NCBI RefSeq assembly: GCF_001602525.1
Contig: NZ_LSYT01000001.1
Coordinates: forward strand, 62,001-126,000
DNA: 64,000 bases
Source of the DNA: Flavobacterium chilense
GTDB lineage: Bacteria; Bacteroidota; Bacteroidia; Flavobacteriales; Flavobacteriaceae
Reading direction: 5' to 3'
This document shows, piece after piece, positions 25,468 through 33,208 of the stretch; within the stretch, counting starts at the first letter, position 1, and each line of letters opens with the position of its first letter. The notes beneath the pieces are model-generated. The model ran no database searches. It saw nothing but the letters and a program-made list of their open reading frames with translations, and was not told the DNA's origin. The translations under genes and the position numbers were made by a program.

Positions 25468-28251
25468 TTATTGCTTTATTAGCTTAACCGTTTTTTTTCT
25501 TTCTCCCTGGCGAATTTCAGCAAGGTAAATGCCCGGAGTCCAGTCGCTGCCTAATAATATTGGTTGTCCGTAATTTGATTTGATAGTTTTTATTCGTCTT
25601 CCCAAAGTATCAAAAACAAGAACTGAAACAGGTTGGGCAGGATCTTCTGTAACATTTATTCTAAATTCTGTCTGAGTAGGATTTGGCGCCACAATTACGT
25701 TTAACTCATTTGATTGTTCTGTCTCCGGATTATTAATTCCTAAAGTTGATTTTGTCAATTCAGTTTGTATGGTGAAACCGTTAATGGTACTAAATGTTAC
25801 TTCTGTATTAGCACCATTACTAATTGCAGTTACATTGTTTACCGTTGTTGTTAAAGTCCAGTTACCTGCAAGAGTTAGCGTAACCATGTCCGTTTGTGGT
25901 AACCGGTTTAAAATCGAATTTTGTGCACTAATCTGACTCCATGTATAGGTTTCATTCGAAGACAATAAACCTAAATTCGGGTTGGTAAGGCTTATTTTTA
26001 ATTTGTTTCCGCCATCGGTTTTTTGAGTCATTACAATAGCCGGTTTATCTACACTTACTACAACATCGTATGCAAATACTGTAGCCGCAGTAAAAATAAC
26101 ATAGCCAAATATCGCATCAGGAATGTATTGTACAATATGGGCCTGACTGTTTTGATGGTATATTTTAAAATAGGAAGCAAAATTATTCGCTAACTGCTGC
26201 GTTTTGGTTTGACCGCCCTGTATCACAACGGCATATTGAAATTTTGCAGCAGCAGGCGCAATACCATGATTGATATATGCCGAAGTAAAATTGCCGGTTG
26301 TATTTGCCGTGTTGCTATTGTTGCGTGAGTTTTGTACAGACCTATTGATGGTAACAGCATCAGTATTGGTCGTATTTGATGGGATTACATAACCATTTCC
26401 AATAGCATCTGTAGCCCAGAATGAACCTGTTGTTTGTGTCTGGCTATAATTTGTTCCTGTAGCAGCTGTTCCGTTTACGTAAGTAGCAGTATTGCTGTCT
26501 GCCAATGCGGTTTGAAATAAAGTGGTATGAACAGGATAGGTTCCGTTTGCATCTTTTATGTTTGAAGCAAGGCAAAGGATGATGTCTTTAAAAAAGAAAT
26601 TAGATTTTAAAGCGGTCATTCCCGTAGCAGAATTAATGTCTTTATAATCCATACCAAAAACGCCATTAGTATCTAAAGAACCCATTGCCAGAAAAGATTT
26701 TCCGCTCATTTCGCGCATGGTTCCGGTTCCCAGGACACTGAGCGGAAGATATGCAACCGTTGTTCCGGGAACATGTGACCAATCCCATCCATTTTCAATA
26801 TAACCGTTTGTGTTTCGTGTGGTTGGGTTTCCTGCTGTAAAAAGTTCTAAAGCTCCGGCAGAAGTATATCTTCCAAAAACATTTTCGGTAGTTGAGTTTT
26901 CAAAATGCCAGATGTTTTTGCTTGTTCCTTTTATGCTGGCCTGAAAGCCATTGTATTTATGGACACTCAAACCTGCGTACGGAAAATTAAATTGTGCTTC
27001 GGTTATTTCCGGAAGTGCAGTAAGACTGGAGTTTAACGTTTGCAGAATATCCATTACACCGCCCGGAGTATAAACCATAGTAATCGATAATACATTTTGT
27101 CTGAGCAAATTAGTGTTTGCTGTAGCAGAAAGATTCCACAGTCTCAGAAATTCTCTTCCGGCATCTGCATTAGCAACAGGATCTGTTATATATAAATATG
27201 CCAAAGCCGGTCTTAAATCGTTCAGTCCGTCTGTGTTGGTAGGAAACCTTCCGGCAAGACCCAAAGGCATTTCAAAACCTTTACTGAATTTACTATAGTT
27301 TAAAATGGCATTTTTTAAATTGCCTTGTGCTTCCGGATTCAGTTCGTAAGCCGTATTTTTTAGCATCATATTCATAATCGAAGACTGATGTAAGGCATCT
27401 ACACCATACGAAATTGAATACGCTCCTCTGTGATGATAAGTAATAAAATCAGGTTTGATACAATCGTTCCAGCCGTTGCTGATTTTTAGTGCATTGTCAA
27501 TGTATCTTTTCAGGAAATTCATATTGGCTAATTTATCAGGGTCAGTATCGTCCTGAGCCAATATATAACATAGCCGTTGTTGTATCGATGAACGAATAAT
27601 ATCAGTATTAAAACCGGGATTGGTGAAATTAAAATACGGATAATCCGGCGCTATAAAAGCAGTTAAGGTTTTAAGTGCTCCCATATGATGATTAAATTCT
27701 CCTGCAGCGATTAATTCGTCTTTCATCAAAAAAACAGAAGTGGCATATCCGGACGAACGTAAGCAAACCCCGTGACCGCTGCTAATAACTTCTTCAGTGG
27801 CAGGAATGGCGAGGTAAGCAAAATCAGTTGTACTGCTGATTCCTTTTGCTTTCATATAATTAAAAAGGGACAGAATCATATTGCGGACTGTCACACTATG
27901 ATAATCCGGATTAGGATTGGTTACTGAACCTTTTAACTGATATAAAAATACAAGACGGATTAGTTTTTGCTCCACCAGAACCTGATAGGCATTTTGGTCT
28001 GCACCAACATTAAAATTCCAAACCGGTCCGGGATTGGCAAAATCATAAGCCGAAAGGTTTTTGGCGGCTATTCCGTTAGTCAGATAACGGCTGTATCTTT
28101 CGTTAACCTGCGATTTTGAATAATCCAGATTTTCGCCTGTAAGCCAGTTTTGATATTTGGTTTTAATGTTGTTTATATCGTTGATCTGAGCATACGAAAA
28201 GTTGAAAATCAAGATGATGAACCAAACGGATAAAAGTAATTTTTTGCACAT
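25468..28251 (-). CDS. PL8-family glycosaminoglycan lyase with T9SS C-terminal signal
   Basis: 927 residues from ATG 28249-28251; an upstream ATG at 28284 would only extend the signal peptide. Signal peptide 1-22 (FIILIFNFSYAQ). Residues about 30-370 form the alpha-toroid of PL8, with NGWNDCIKPDF and the catalytic HHRGAYSISYG segment near residues 273-282 (His and Tyr of chondroitinase AC and hyaluronate lyases). Beta-sandwich domains follow. The last ~80 residues (VIVAPNPTQTEFRIN, VLVFDTLGRRIKTI, GIYLAEI, KTVKLIKQ) are a type A T9SS sorting domain, so the enzyme is released or attached at the cell surface. Likely substrates are chondroitin sulfate or hyaluronan; xanthan lyases are also in PL8, but the neighbouring genes favour glycosaminoglycan. 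Confidence 0.92.
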   Translation of the reverse strand: MCKKLLLSVWFIILIFNFSYAQINDINNIKTKYQNWLTGENLDYSKSQVNERYSRYLTNGIAAKNLSAYDFANPGPVWNFNVGADQNAYQVLVEQKLIRLVFLYQLKGSVTNPNPDYHSVTVRNMILSLFNYMKAKGISSTTDFAYLAIPATEEVISSGHGVCLRSSGYATSVFLMKDELIAAGEFNHHMGALKTLTAFIAPDYPYFNFTNPGFNTDIIRSSIQQRLCYILAQDDTDPDKLANMNFLKRYIDNALKISNGWNDCIKPDFITYHHRGAYSISYGVDALHQSSIMNMMLKNTAYELNPEAQGNLKNAILNYSKFSKGFEMPLGLAGRFPTNTDGLNDLRPALAYLYITDPVANADAGREFLRLWNLSATANTNLLRQNVLSITMVYTPGGVMDILQTLNSSLTALPEITEAQFNFPYAGLSVHKYNGFQASIKGTSKNIWHFENSTTENVFGRYTSAGALELFTAGNPTTRNTNGYIENGWDWSHVPGTTVAYLPLSVLGTGTMREMSGKSFLAMGSLDTNGVFGMDYKDINSATGMTALKSNFFFKDIILCLASNIKDANGTYPVHTTLFQTALADSNTATYVNGTAATGTNYSQTQTTGSFWATDAIGNGYVIPSNTTNTDAVTINRSVQNSRNNSNTANTTGNFTSAYINHGIAPAAAKFQYAVVIQGGQTKTQQLANNFASYFKIYHQNSQAHIVQYIPDAIFGYVIFTAATVFAYDVVVSVDKPAIVMTQKTDGGNKLKISLTNPNLGLLSSNETYTWSQISAQNSILNRLPQTDMVTLTLAGNWTLTTTVNNVTAISNGANTEVTFSTINGFTIQTELTKSTLGINNPETEQSNELNVIVAPNPTQTEFRINVTEDPAQPVSVLVFDTLGRRIKTIKSNYGQPILLGSDWTPGIYLAEIRQGERKKTVKLIKQ

Positions 28252-28377
28252 AAGATTATTTTTTAAGAGACTAATAGTTAGCATTTTATTATTGCTGTAT
28301 TCTTATCAGGTACTACGTCAGATATTCTTAAAGTCAATTCAGTTTACATCAGAATATTTCCGGTTTTAAATAAGGCT

Positions 28378-28476
28378 GTCAGGTCAGGAATTTTAGTAGT
28401 GAGTTAGATTTCAAATGTTTTTGGCAAACTGGTTATCATTTGAGCAGGACTACTTTTATATCATTCCTAACCTGAC
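28378..28476. repeat. 99-bp imperfect palindrome between GH88 and PL8 genes
   Basis: GTCAGGT...GGAAT...AGTAGT (28378-28400) pairs with ACTAC...ATTCCT...ACCTGAC (28449-28476), and CAAATG pairs with CATTTG inside. The transcript would fold into a long interrupted stem. It may be an mRNA-processing or termination structure, or a small non-autonomous repeat. Confidence 0.45.
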
Positions 28477-28528
28477 AAACCTAATTTCAGGTCTTTATTT
28501 CCGTTGGCTGGTCATTCAGTTTATTGGC

Positions 28529-29734
28529 TTAGATTTCAATTTTTTTGATTGTGGCGTATCTTTTTAGTGCCTCGAGATAATAATAATCAGCATAATCAAG
28601 TGGAGTATCAATCTCTGAATTGTATAAAAAAGCTCCAACACTGTGTTTTAATAAAAAGAAATTATTTTCGCCCTCTTTTGCGAGATAAGTATCAGATGAT
28701 AATGATTTCAGAATGTCTTCGGCATAATCAGCATATTTTTTTCCGTCTTTTACCTGAGTGCTTAAATCCAGTAAAGCAGATGCTATAACGGCAGCAGCAG
28801 ATGCATCTCTTGGTGCCAGAACTTCAGTATCCATGGCATTATGAACATCAAAATCCCAAACCGGAACCTTGTCTTTTGGCATTCTTGGATGGTTCATAAT
28901 AAAAGCGGCAATATGTTCTGCCTGTTGCAGAAACTTTGGATTTTTGGTATTGGCATAACACATCGTGTAACCGTATAATCCCCAGGCTTGTCCGCGTGCC
29001 CAGGCCGACTCATCAGTAACGCCCTGATGGGTGCCTTTATGGATTACTTTACCTGTTTTTGGATCATAATCTACTAAATGGTAAGAACTGTAATCTTTTC
29101 TAAAATGATTTTTTATGGTCGTTAATGCATGCGTACTGGCAGCATTTGCATATTCAGGTTTGTTAAATTGGCTGGCACTCCAATACAAATATTCCAGATT
29201 CATCATATTATCGATAATAACCGGATAATGCAGCCAGGCAAAATCCCAGGAACGAATCGTCCCTACAATTGGGCTAAAACGGGCGTAAAGGTTTGCTGCA
29301 CCATCTGCCAGAGCAGGAAGATAAATTTTATCGCCTGTAATTCTGTATGCATTTCCGTAAGAGCAATACAGCATAAAACCAACATCATGAGTGCTTTTTA
29401 TGTTTCGGATTGAATCTAAAGCGAGTGTAAACTTTTTAGCTTCACCAGCTAATGTTTTATCTCCTGTAAGTTCATATCCGTACCAAAGACTTCCCGGAAA
29501 AAAACCTGTTGTCCAGTCTGTTAATCCCGCCAGTCGTACAGTTCCGTCAGGATTTACAGAACGCGGATTTTTTCCCGGTTTATAAGTTTGGGCGGCTTTG
29601 TTTAATTGAAAATGGATAACCTCGGTTGTTTTTTTAAACCAAAGTAAAGACGGATCATCAGTTTGTACAGGTTTTGCAAAAGTGCTTAACGTGAGTGTAG
29701 AGAAAGCCAGAAGCAGGTTGAAAGTTTTTTTCAT
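28529..29734 (-). CDS. GH88 unsaturated glucuronyl hydrolase
   Basis: 401 residues, signal peptide 1-20 (ending LSTFAKP). The (alpha/alpha)6-barrel family is marked by LTDWTTGFFPGSLW, THDVGFMLYCSYG, IIDNMMNLEYLYWAS-type and DESAWARGQAWGLYGY segments. Asp117 (in THDVGF) and Asp175 (in IIDNMMN) correspond to the two catalytic Asp of Bacillus UGL (Asp88 and Asp149, from memory). The enzyme hydrates the 4,5-double bond of unsaturated uronates left by the lyases, releasing 4-deoxy-5-keto uronate and the amino sugar. It works in the periplasm. It lies between the MFS transporter and PL8 genes. It is the step directly before the KduD-like SDR at 4595-5386. Confidence 0.95.
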   Translation of the reverse strand: MKKTFNLLLAFSTLTLSTFAKPVQTDDPSLLWFKKTTEVIHFQLNKAAQTYKPGKNPRSVNPDGTVRLAGLTDWTTGFFPGSLWYGYELTGDKTLAGEAKKFTLALDSIRNIKSTHDVGFMLYCSYGNAYRITGDKIYLPALADGAANLYARFSPIVGTIRSWDFAWLHYPVIIDNMMNLEYLYWSASQFNKPEYANAASTHALTTIKNHFRKDYSSYHLVDYDPKTGKVIHKGTHQGVTDESAWARGQAWGLYGYTMCYANTKNPKFLQQAEHIAAFIMNHPRMPKDKVPVWDFDVHNAMDTEVLAPRDASAAAVIASALLDLSTQVKDGKKYADYAEDILKSLSSDTYLAKEGENNFFLLKHSVGAFLYNSEIDTPLDYADYYYLEALKRYATIKKIEI

Positions 29735-29944
29735 AGTTTAATCGTTTATAGCTGTATTCTGTTTTAGGGAATATTTTATAAAGCGAAGTTAAACGCGAGG
29801 TCGAAAACGGTCTTTCAAATTCTATCATAAATGTTTTGAATTTGTGTAAACCTGCTGTTTTTAGCCCTGTAAGAGCTCAGAATAAGATTTTTGATCTATT
29901 GGTTTATTCGTATAAATAACAATAGTGAGATGTTCTAAATGGAA

Positions 29945-31354
29945 CTAAACAGCCGATTTTAAATTGTCGCCATCTTTAAAATGCAGTCTCCTGAAAACTA
30001 AACCGGACAAAATAGTCAAAGAACCTACGACCAGAAAAGTGTAACGAAAGGCATTGTGAATTTCGTTATGAATAAGCTTTACATCGCCCTGAAAAACTTT
30101 AAGTACCAAAAGACCAAAAGCAATCCCAAATCCGATCGCCAATTGCTGATTGACAGAAACCAATGAGTTACCGCTACTGGTGTGATAATTTCTTAAATCG
30201 GCAATAGAAATAGAGTTCATAGAAGTAAATTGTATCGAGTTAAAGAAACCCAGAACAGAGATAATAGGAATATACCAGTAAATAGAGTTGTGTATGGATG
30301 GAATAGCCAAAGCGCAAATTAAAACACCAATAATAAAAGTGTTGACCATCAGGGTTTTTCTATATCCAAAAGTATTTAAAATTTTAATTACTGCCGATTT
30401 TCCAAACATTGCTGTTACAGCCATTGGTGCTACAATCCATCCCGAAGTTACTGCTGATTGTCCATAAGCAATCTGAATCATCATAGGAAGTAATAACGGA
30501 ATCGCACTAATCCCTAAACGTGTTGCCAGATTTCCTAATATGCCTACGCGAAAAGTTCGTACCTGAAACAGATTTAATGGAAAAATAGGATTATTGTCTT
30601 TAACCGCATGGCGATAATACCAATACAGCATTAAGAAACCAGCCATAAAGATCATTAAAACTGATGATACACGAGCTGTATTACCAAATAACTCGAGTGC
30701 AATGGAGAGTAGAAGTGAGGCTGCCGCAAAAATAAGAAACCCTTTTAAGTCGAAATCGATTATTGGCGATTTGTAATCAGGCATGTATTTTAAACTTAAT
30801 AGTATACCAATAAGGCCAAAAGGAATATTGATTAGAAAAATCCAGTGCCAGGACAAATAATCAACCATATAACCTCCTACTAACGGACCTAATACCGGAC
30901 CAATAAGGGCAGGAATAATGGCAAAGTTCATGGCTTTTAATAATTCATTTTTTGGAAATGTTCTAATGAGTGCCAGTTTTCCAACGGGAGTCATTAAACT
31001 TCCTCCAACTCCCTGAACAACACGTGCAAAAACCAAATGTGTAAGGTTTTGAGAAAGGGAACAAAATAAAGATCCTGTGCTAAATAAAAACAAGGCAAAA
31101 ATGAAAACTTTCTTTGTCCCAAATTTGTCTGATAAAAAACCGCTAACCGGCATAAAAAGTGCCAAAGTCAATACATAACTAATAATCGCATTTTGCATTT
31201 CAAGCGGAGACTCGTGCAAGTCTTTGGCGATAGCTGTAATGGAGGTATTTAAAATTGTCGAATCAAGCATCTGCATAAAAATAGAAGTAGCCAGAATAAC
31301 AGGTAAAACTTTTTTGATGGTTACATTGTTTTTTTCTGCTGTAGTGATATCCAT
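29945..31354 (-). CDS. MFS transporter, DHA2 (EmrB/MdtD-like) family
   Basis: 469 residues, about 13-14 predicted membrane spans. It has the DHA2 markers LDSTILNTSITAIAKDL in TM1, the DKFGTKK loop between TM2 and TM3 (motif A), RVVQGVGGSLMTPVGKLAL, and the antiporter motif C-like PALIGPVLGPLVGGYMVD. The family usually exports drugs or metabolites by proton antiport. The length resembles E. coli MdtD (471). It is the first gene of the leftward cluster, 210 bp before GH88. A sugar-related role is possible from position alone, but the family points to export, so it may be a neighbour of the locus rather than part of it. Confidence 0.88.
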   Translation of the reverse strand: MDITTAEKNNVTIKKVLPVILATSIFMQMLDSTILNTSITAIAKDLHESPLEMQNAIISYVLTLALFMPVSGFLSDKFGTKKVFIFALFLFSTGSLFCSLSQNLTHLVFARVVQGVGGSLMTPVGKLALIRTFPKNELLKAMNFAIIPALIGPVLGPLVGGYMVDYLSWHWIFLINIPFGLIGILLSLKYMPDYKSPIIDFDLKGFLIFAAASLLLSIALELFGNTARVSSVLMIFMAGFLMLYWYYRHAVKDNNPIFPLNLFQVRTFRVGILGNLATRLGISAIPLLLPMMIQIAYGQSAVTSGWIVAPMAVTAMFGKSAVIKILNTFGYRKTLMVNTFIIGVLICALAIPSIHNSIYWYIPIISVLGFFNSIQFTSMNSISIADLRNYHTSSGNSLVSVNQQLAIGFGIAFGLLVLKVFQGDVKLIHNEIHNAFRYTFLVVGSLTILSGLVFRRLHFKDGDNLKSAV

Positions 31355-31510
31355 AATCTCTTGTTTAGGCTTATGCTATTTTTTAGTGGTATTACTTATT
31401 TACTAAGTTATTGAATTTTGACTAATTATCACAGGAAATAGCTCAGAGTAATTATAATTAACAGATTTTATAATATTCAACATTTTGATTTAGGATTTTG
31501 TATGATGTTT

Positions 31511-31553
31511 AAAATAAAAAAATCCGTTTGAGAAGAAAATTCTCAGACGGACT
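31511..31553 (-). terminator. Rho-independent terminator after the cytidylyltransferase gene
   Basis: A 12-bp stem with one G-U pair (31523-31534 with 31540-31551), followed on the minus strand by a T-rich run from the A tract at 31511-31522. It isolates the cytidylyltransferase gene from the MFS gene. Confidence 0.85.
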
Positions 31554-31574
31554 TTTATGATATGTATTTTCTAC

Positions 31575-32261
31575 TTAAACGCCACTATGAAAAATAGCAG
31601 GAAACTTATCACGGTTTGCATAAACGAGTTTGGCTAATTCGTAATTCGTTTCTGAATCCAGCAGTGTATTTTCGACTTCTCTTACTTCAGTATGCATTGG
31701 CATTTTTCCAACTTTTCGGTTTCTGTATTTATGAAAAACAGAGCGGGTAAACCCATGAAGAATTTTATTTTCGAACAATACAAACGGATAAGTATCATTC
31801 AGTTCCCTTTTATCAAGATCAAAATTTCTTAATTCATGTCGCTGAACGCTATAGGCACAATCAAAATATTCTCCCGGCACTACATATTCCTTGTATATTT
31901 TAATAAAATCCAGTATCGTAAATTGAGTGACTAACGGATTAAAACTTTGCAATTCAATAAAATGTTCGCCTGAAATTTTCTCCAGTGTATGAGCCGTAAT
32001 CTGATCTGATTTTACATCTTCGCCTGTTAGTGATTTTGGACGGTCAATGATTCTTAACCTTCCATTCCATTTGCAATATTCCTTCACTTCATCAGAGTCG
32101 GTATTAATTACTATACTTTCAAACTCCGGAATTGCCAGTAATTTTTCAATCATATGCTGGTACATGGGTTTGCCATTAAAAGGAAGGAAATTCCTGTTGG
32201 GTAAATAGTAATGATGTTCTTTTTGTATTGGTAACAGCGCTGTAAGATAGAAATTGCTCAT
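31575..32261 (-). CDS. Cytidylyltransferase-like protein (acylneuraminate cytidylyltransferase family)
   Basis: 228 residues, cytoplasmic. It resembles CMP-sugar synthetases: LLPIQKEHHYYLPNRNFLPFNGKPMYQHMIEKLL takes the place of the nucleotide-binding LIPARGGSKG...KPL segment, and VINTDSDEV and RPKSLTGEDVKSDQ match the conserved middle motifs. The usual N-terminal glycine-rich loop is degenerate (no GGSK), so substrate and activity are uncertain. No NeuB or glycosyltransferase genes are beside it. It stands alone between two other transcription units with its own terminator. It could provide a CMP- or CDP-activated sugar for surface glycan or lipid modification. Confidence 0.75.
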   Translation of the reverse strand: MSNFYLTALLPIQKEHHYYLPNRNFLPFNGKPMYQHMIEKLLAIPEFESIVINTDSDEVKEYCKWNGRLRIIDRPKSLTGEDVKSDQITAHTLEKISGEHFIELQSFNPLVTQFTILDFIKIYKEYVVPGEYFDCAYSVQRHELRNFDLDKRELNDTYPFVLFENKILHGFTRSVFHKYRNRKVGKMPMHTEVREVENTLLDSETNYELAKLVYANRDKFPAIFHSGV

Positions 32262-32580
32262 GTGTTATTGCAGGAATTTAGAAGTTAACATTTTTACAGG
32301 GCTAATATAAAAATATAGTGTGCAGCGTTTTTACGTATAAATACTTGTTTTATTATGAAGGAAAATTATAATAAACACCTTGTTTTCCTGATTATTTTGG
32401 AAATCAGGATAATTTTAAGAATATAAAGCCCAATTCTTTTTTATAAATAAATTATTGATTGTCAATTCCTTTTGAATTGTTTGGAGTAATTTCTAAATTT
32501 TGATTCTTATAAAAAAGCTTTTTCATTACTATAAACCCTAAAAATAGTGGTAAATTGCAAAAAATTAAAAATATATCATA
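32262..32580. other. Divergent promoter region
   Basis: 319 bp between two divergently transcribed genes. AT-rich, no reading frame or strong hairpin. It must hold both promoters; a near-consensus TAAATTG lies about 30 nt before the rightward start. Confidence 0.5.
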
Positions 32581-33153
32581 ATGAAAATCTTACAATTAAT
32601 CACTCTGATTCTTACTTTTCAAATTTCAACAGTTTCTGCACAAAAAACTTTTACTATTGATGGTGTAAATGTGCCAAGAACAATTGAATTTTTAGATGCA
32701 AAATTGTCATTAAATGGTGGCGGAACGATCTCAAAATCTTCCTCAAATGGCTTTGTACAGGCTTTATATTTATCACAGTTAAGACAAGATGCAAAGTATA
32801 TTATTGCAGATAATTCAGAAATGGGAATGCGAATTCAGATTACCTCTTCAGGATTAACTTCTAATAAACTAATTAAAATTTTTGATGATAGCTTTGAAAA
32901 AACACTAGGTAAAAAAGAAGATGATTTAAAATCTGAAATTGCAAAATTTTTAGGTTTTTTACATGGTGATATTAATAAAGGAGATGTGTTTAAGTTTATG
33001 TATTCTGCAACTGAGTCTTCTGTATATGTTTATAAAAATGATAAACTAAAAGGTAAGGTTAAAGGACTTAATTTTAAAAAAGCACTTTTTGGTATTTGGT
33101 TGTCTGATAAACCGATAGATGAAAAACTAAAAAATCATTTATTAGGGAAATAA
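32581..33153 (+). CDS. Chalcone isomerase-like exported protein
   Basis: 190 residues, signal peptide 1-20 (ending TVSAQ). The mature part has the pattern of the bacterial chalcone_3 / CHI-like fold: FTIDGVNVPRTIEF at the start, YLSQLRQDA, LGFL, GDVFKFMY, KGLNFKKALFGIWLSDKPIDEKLKNHLLG at the end (the IWLSDKPIDE segment is the clearest family mark). These periplasmic proteins are often linked to lipid or fatty-acid binding; no catalytic role in flavonoid chemistry is expected. Single-gene unit on the plus strand, closed by a strong terminator. Confidence 0.85.
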   Translation: MKILQLITLILTFQISTVSAQKTFTIDGVNVPRTIEFLDAKLSLNGGGTISKSSSNGFVQALYLSQLRQDAKYIIADNSEMGMRIQITSSGLTSNKLIKIFDDSFEKTLGKKEDDLKSEIAKFLGFLHGDINKGDVFKFMYSATESSVYVYKNDKLKGKVKGLNFKKALFGIWLSDKPIDEKLKNHLLGK

Positions 33154-33174
33154 TAATACATTAAAATTTTTATA

Positions 33175-33208
33175 AAGCCGGAAACATCATTGTTTCCGGC
33201 TTTTTTTT
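33175..33208 (+). terminator. Terminator of the chalcone isomerase-like gene
   Basis: AAGCCGGAAACA, loop TCAT, TGTTTCCGGCTT: a perfect 12-bp stem followed by eight T on the plus strand. The T tract touches the stop codon of the converging M13 peptidase gene, and the left flank is A/T-rich, so it may act in both directions. Confidence 0.93.
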
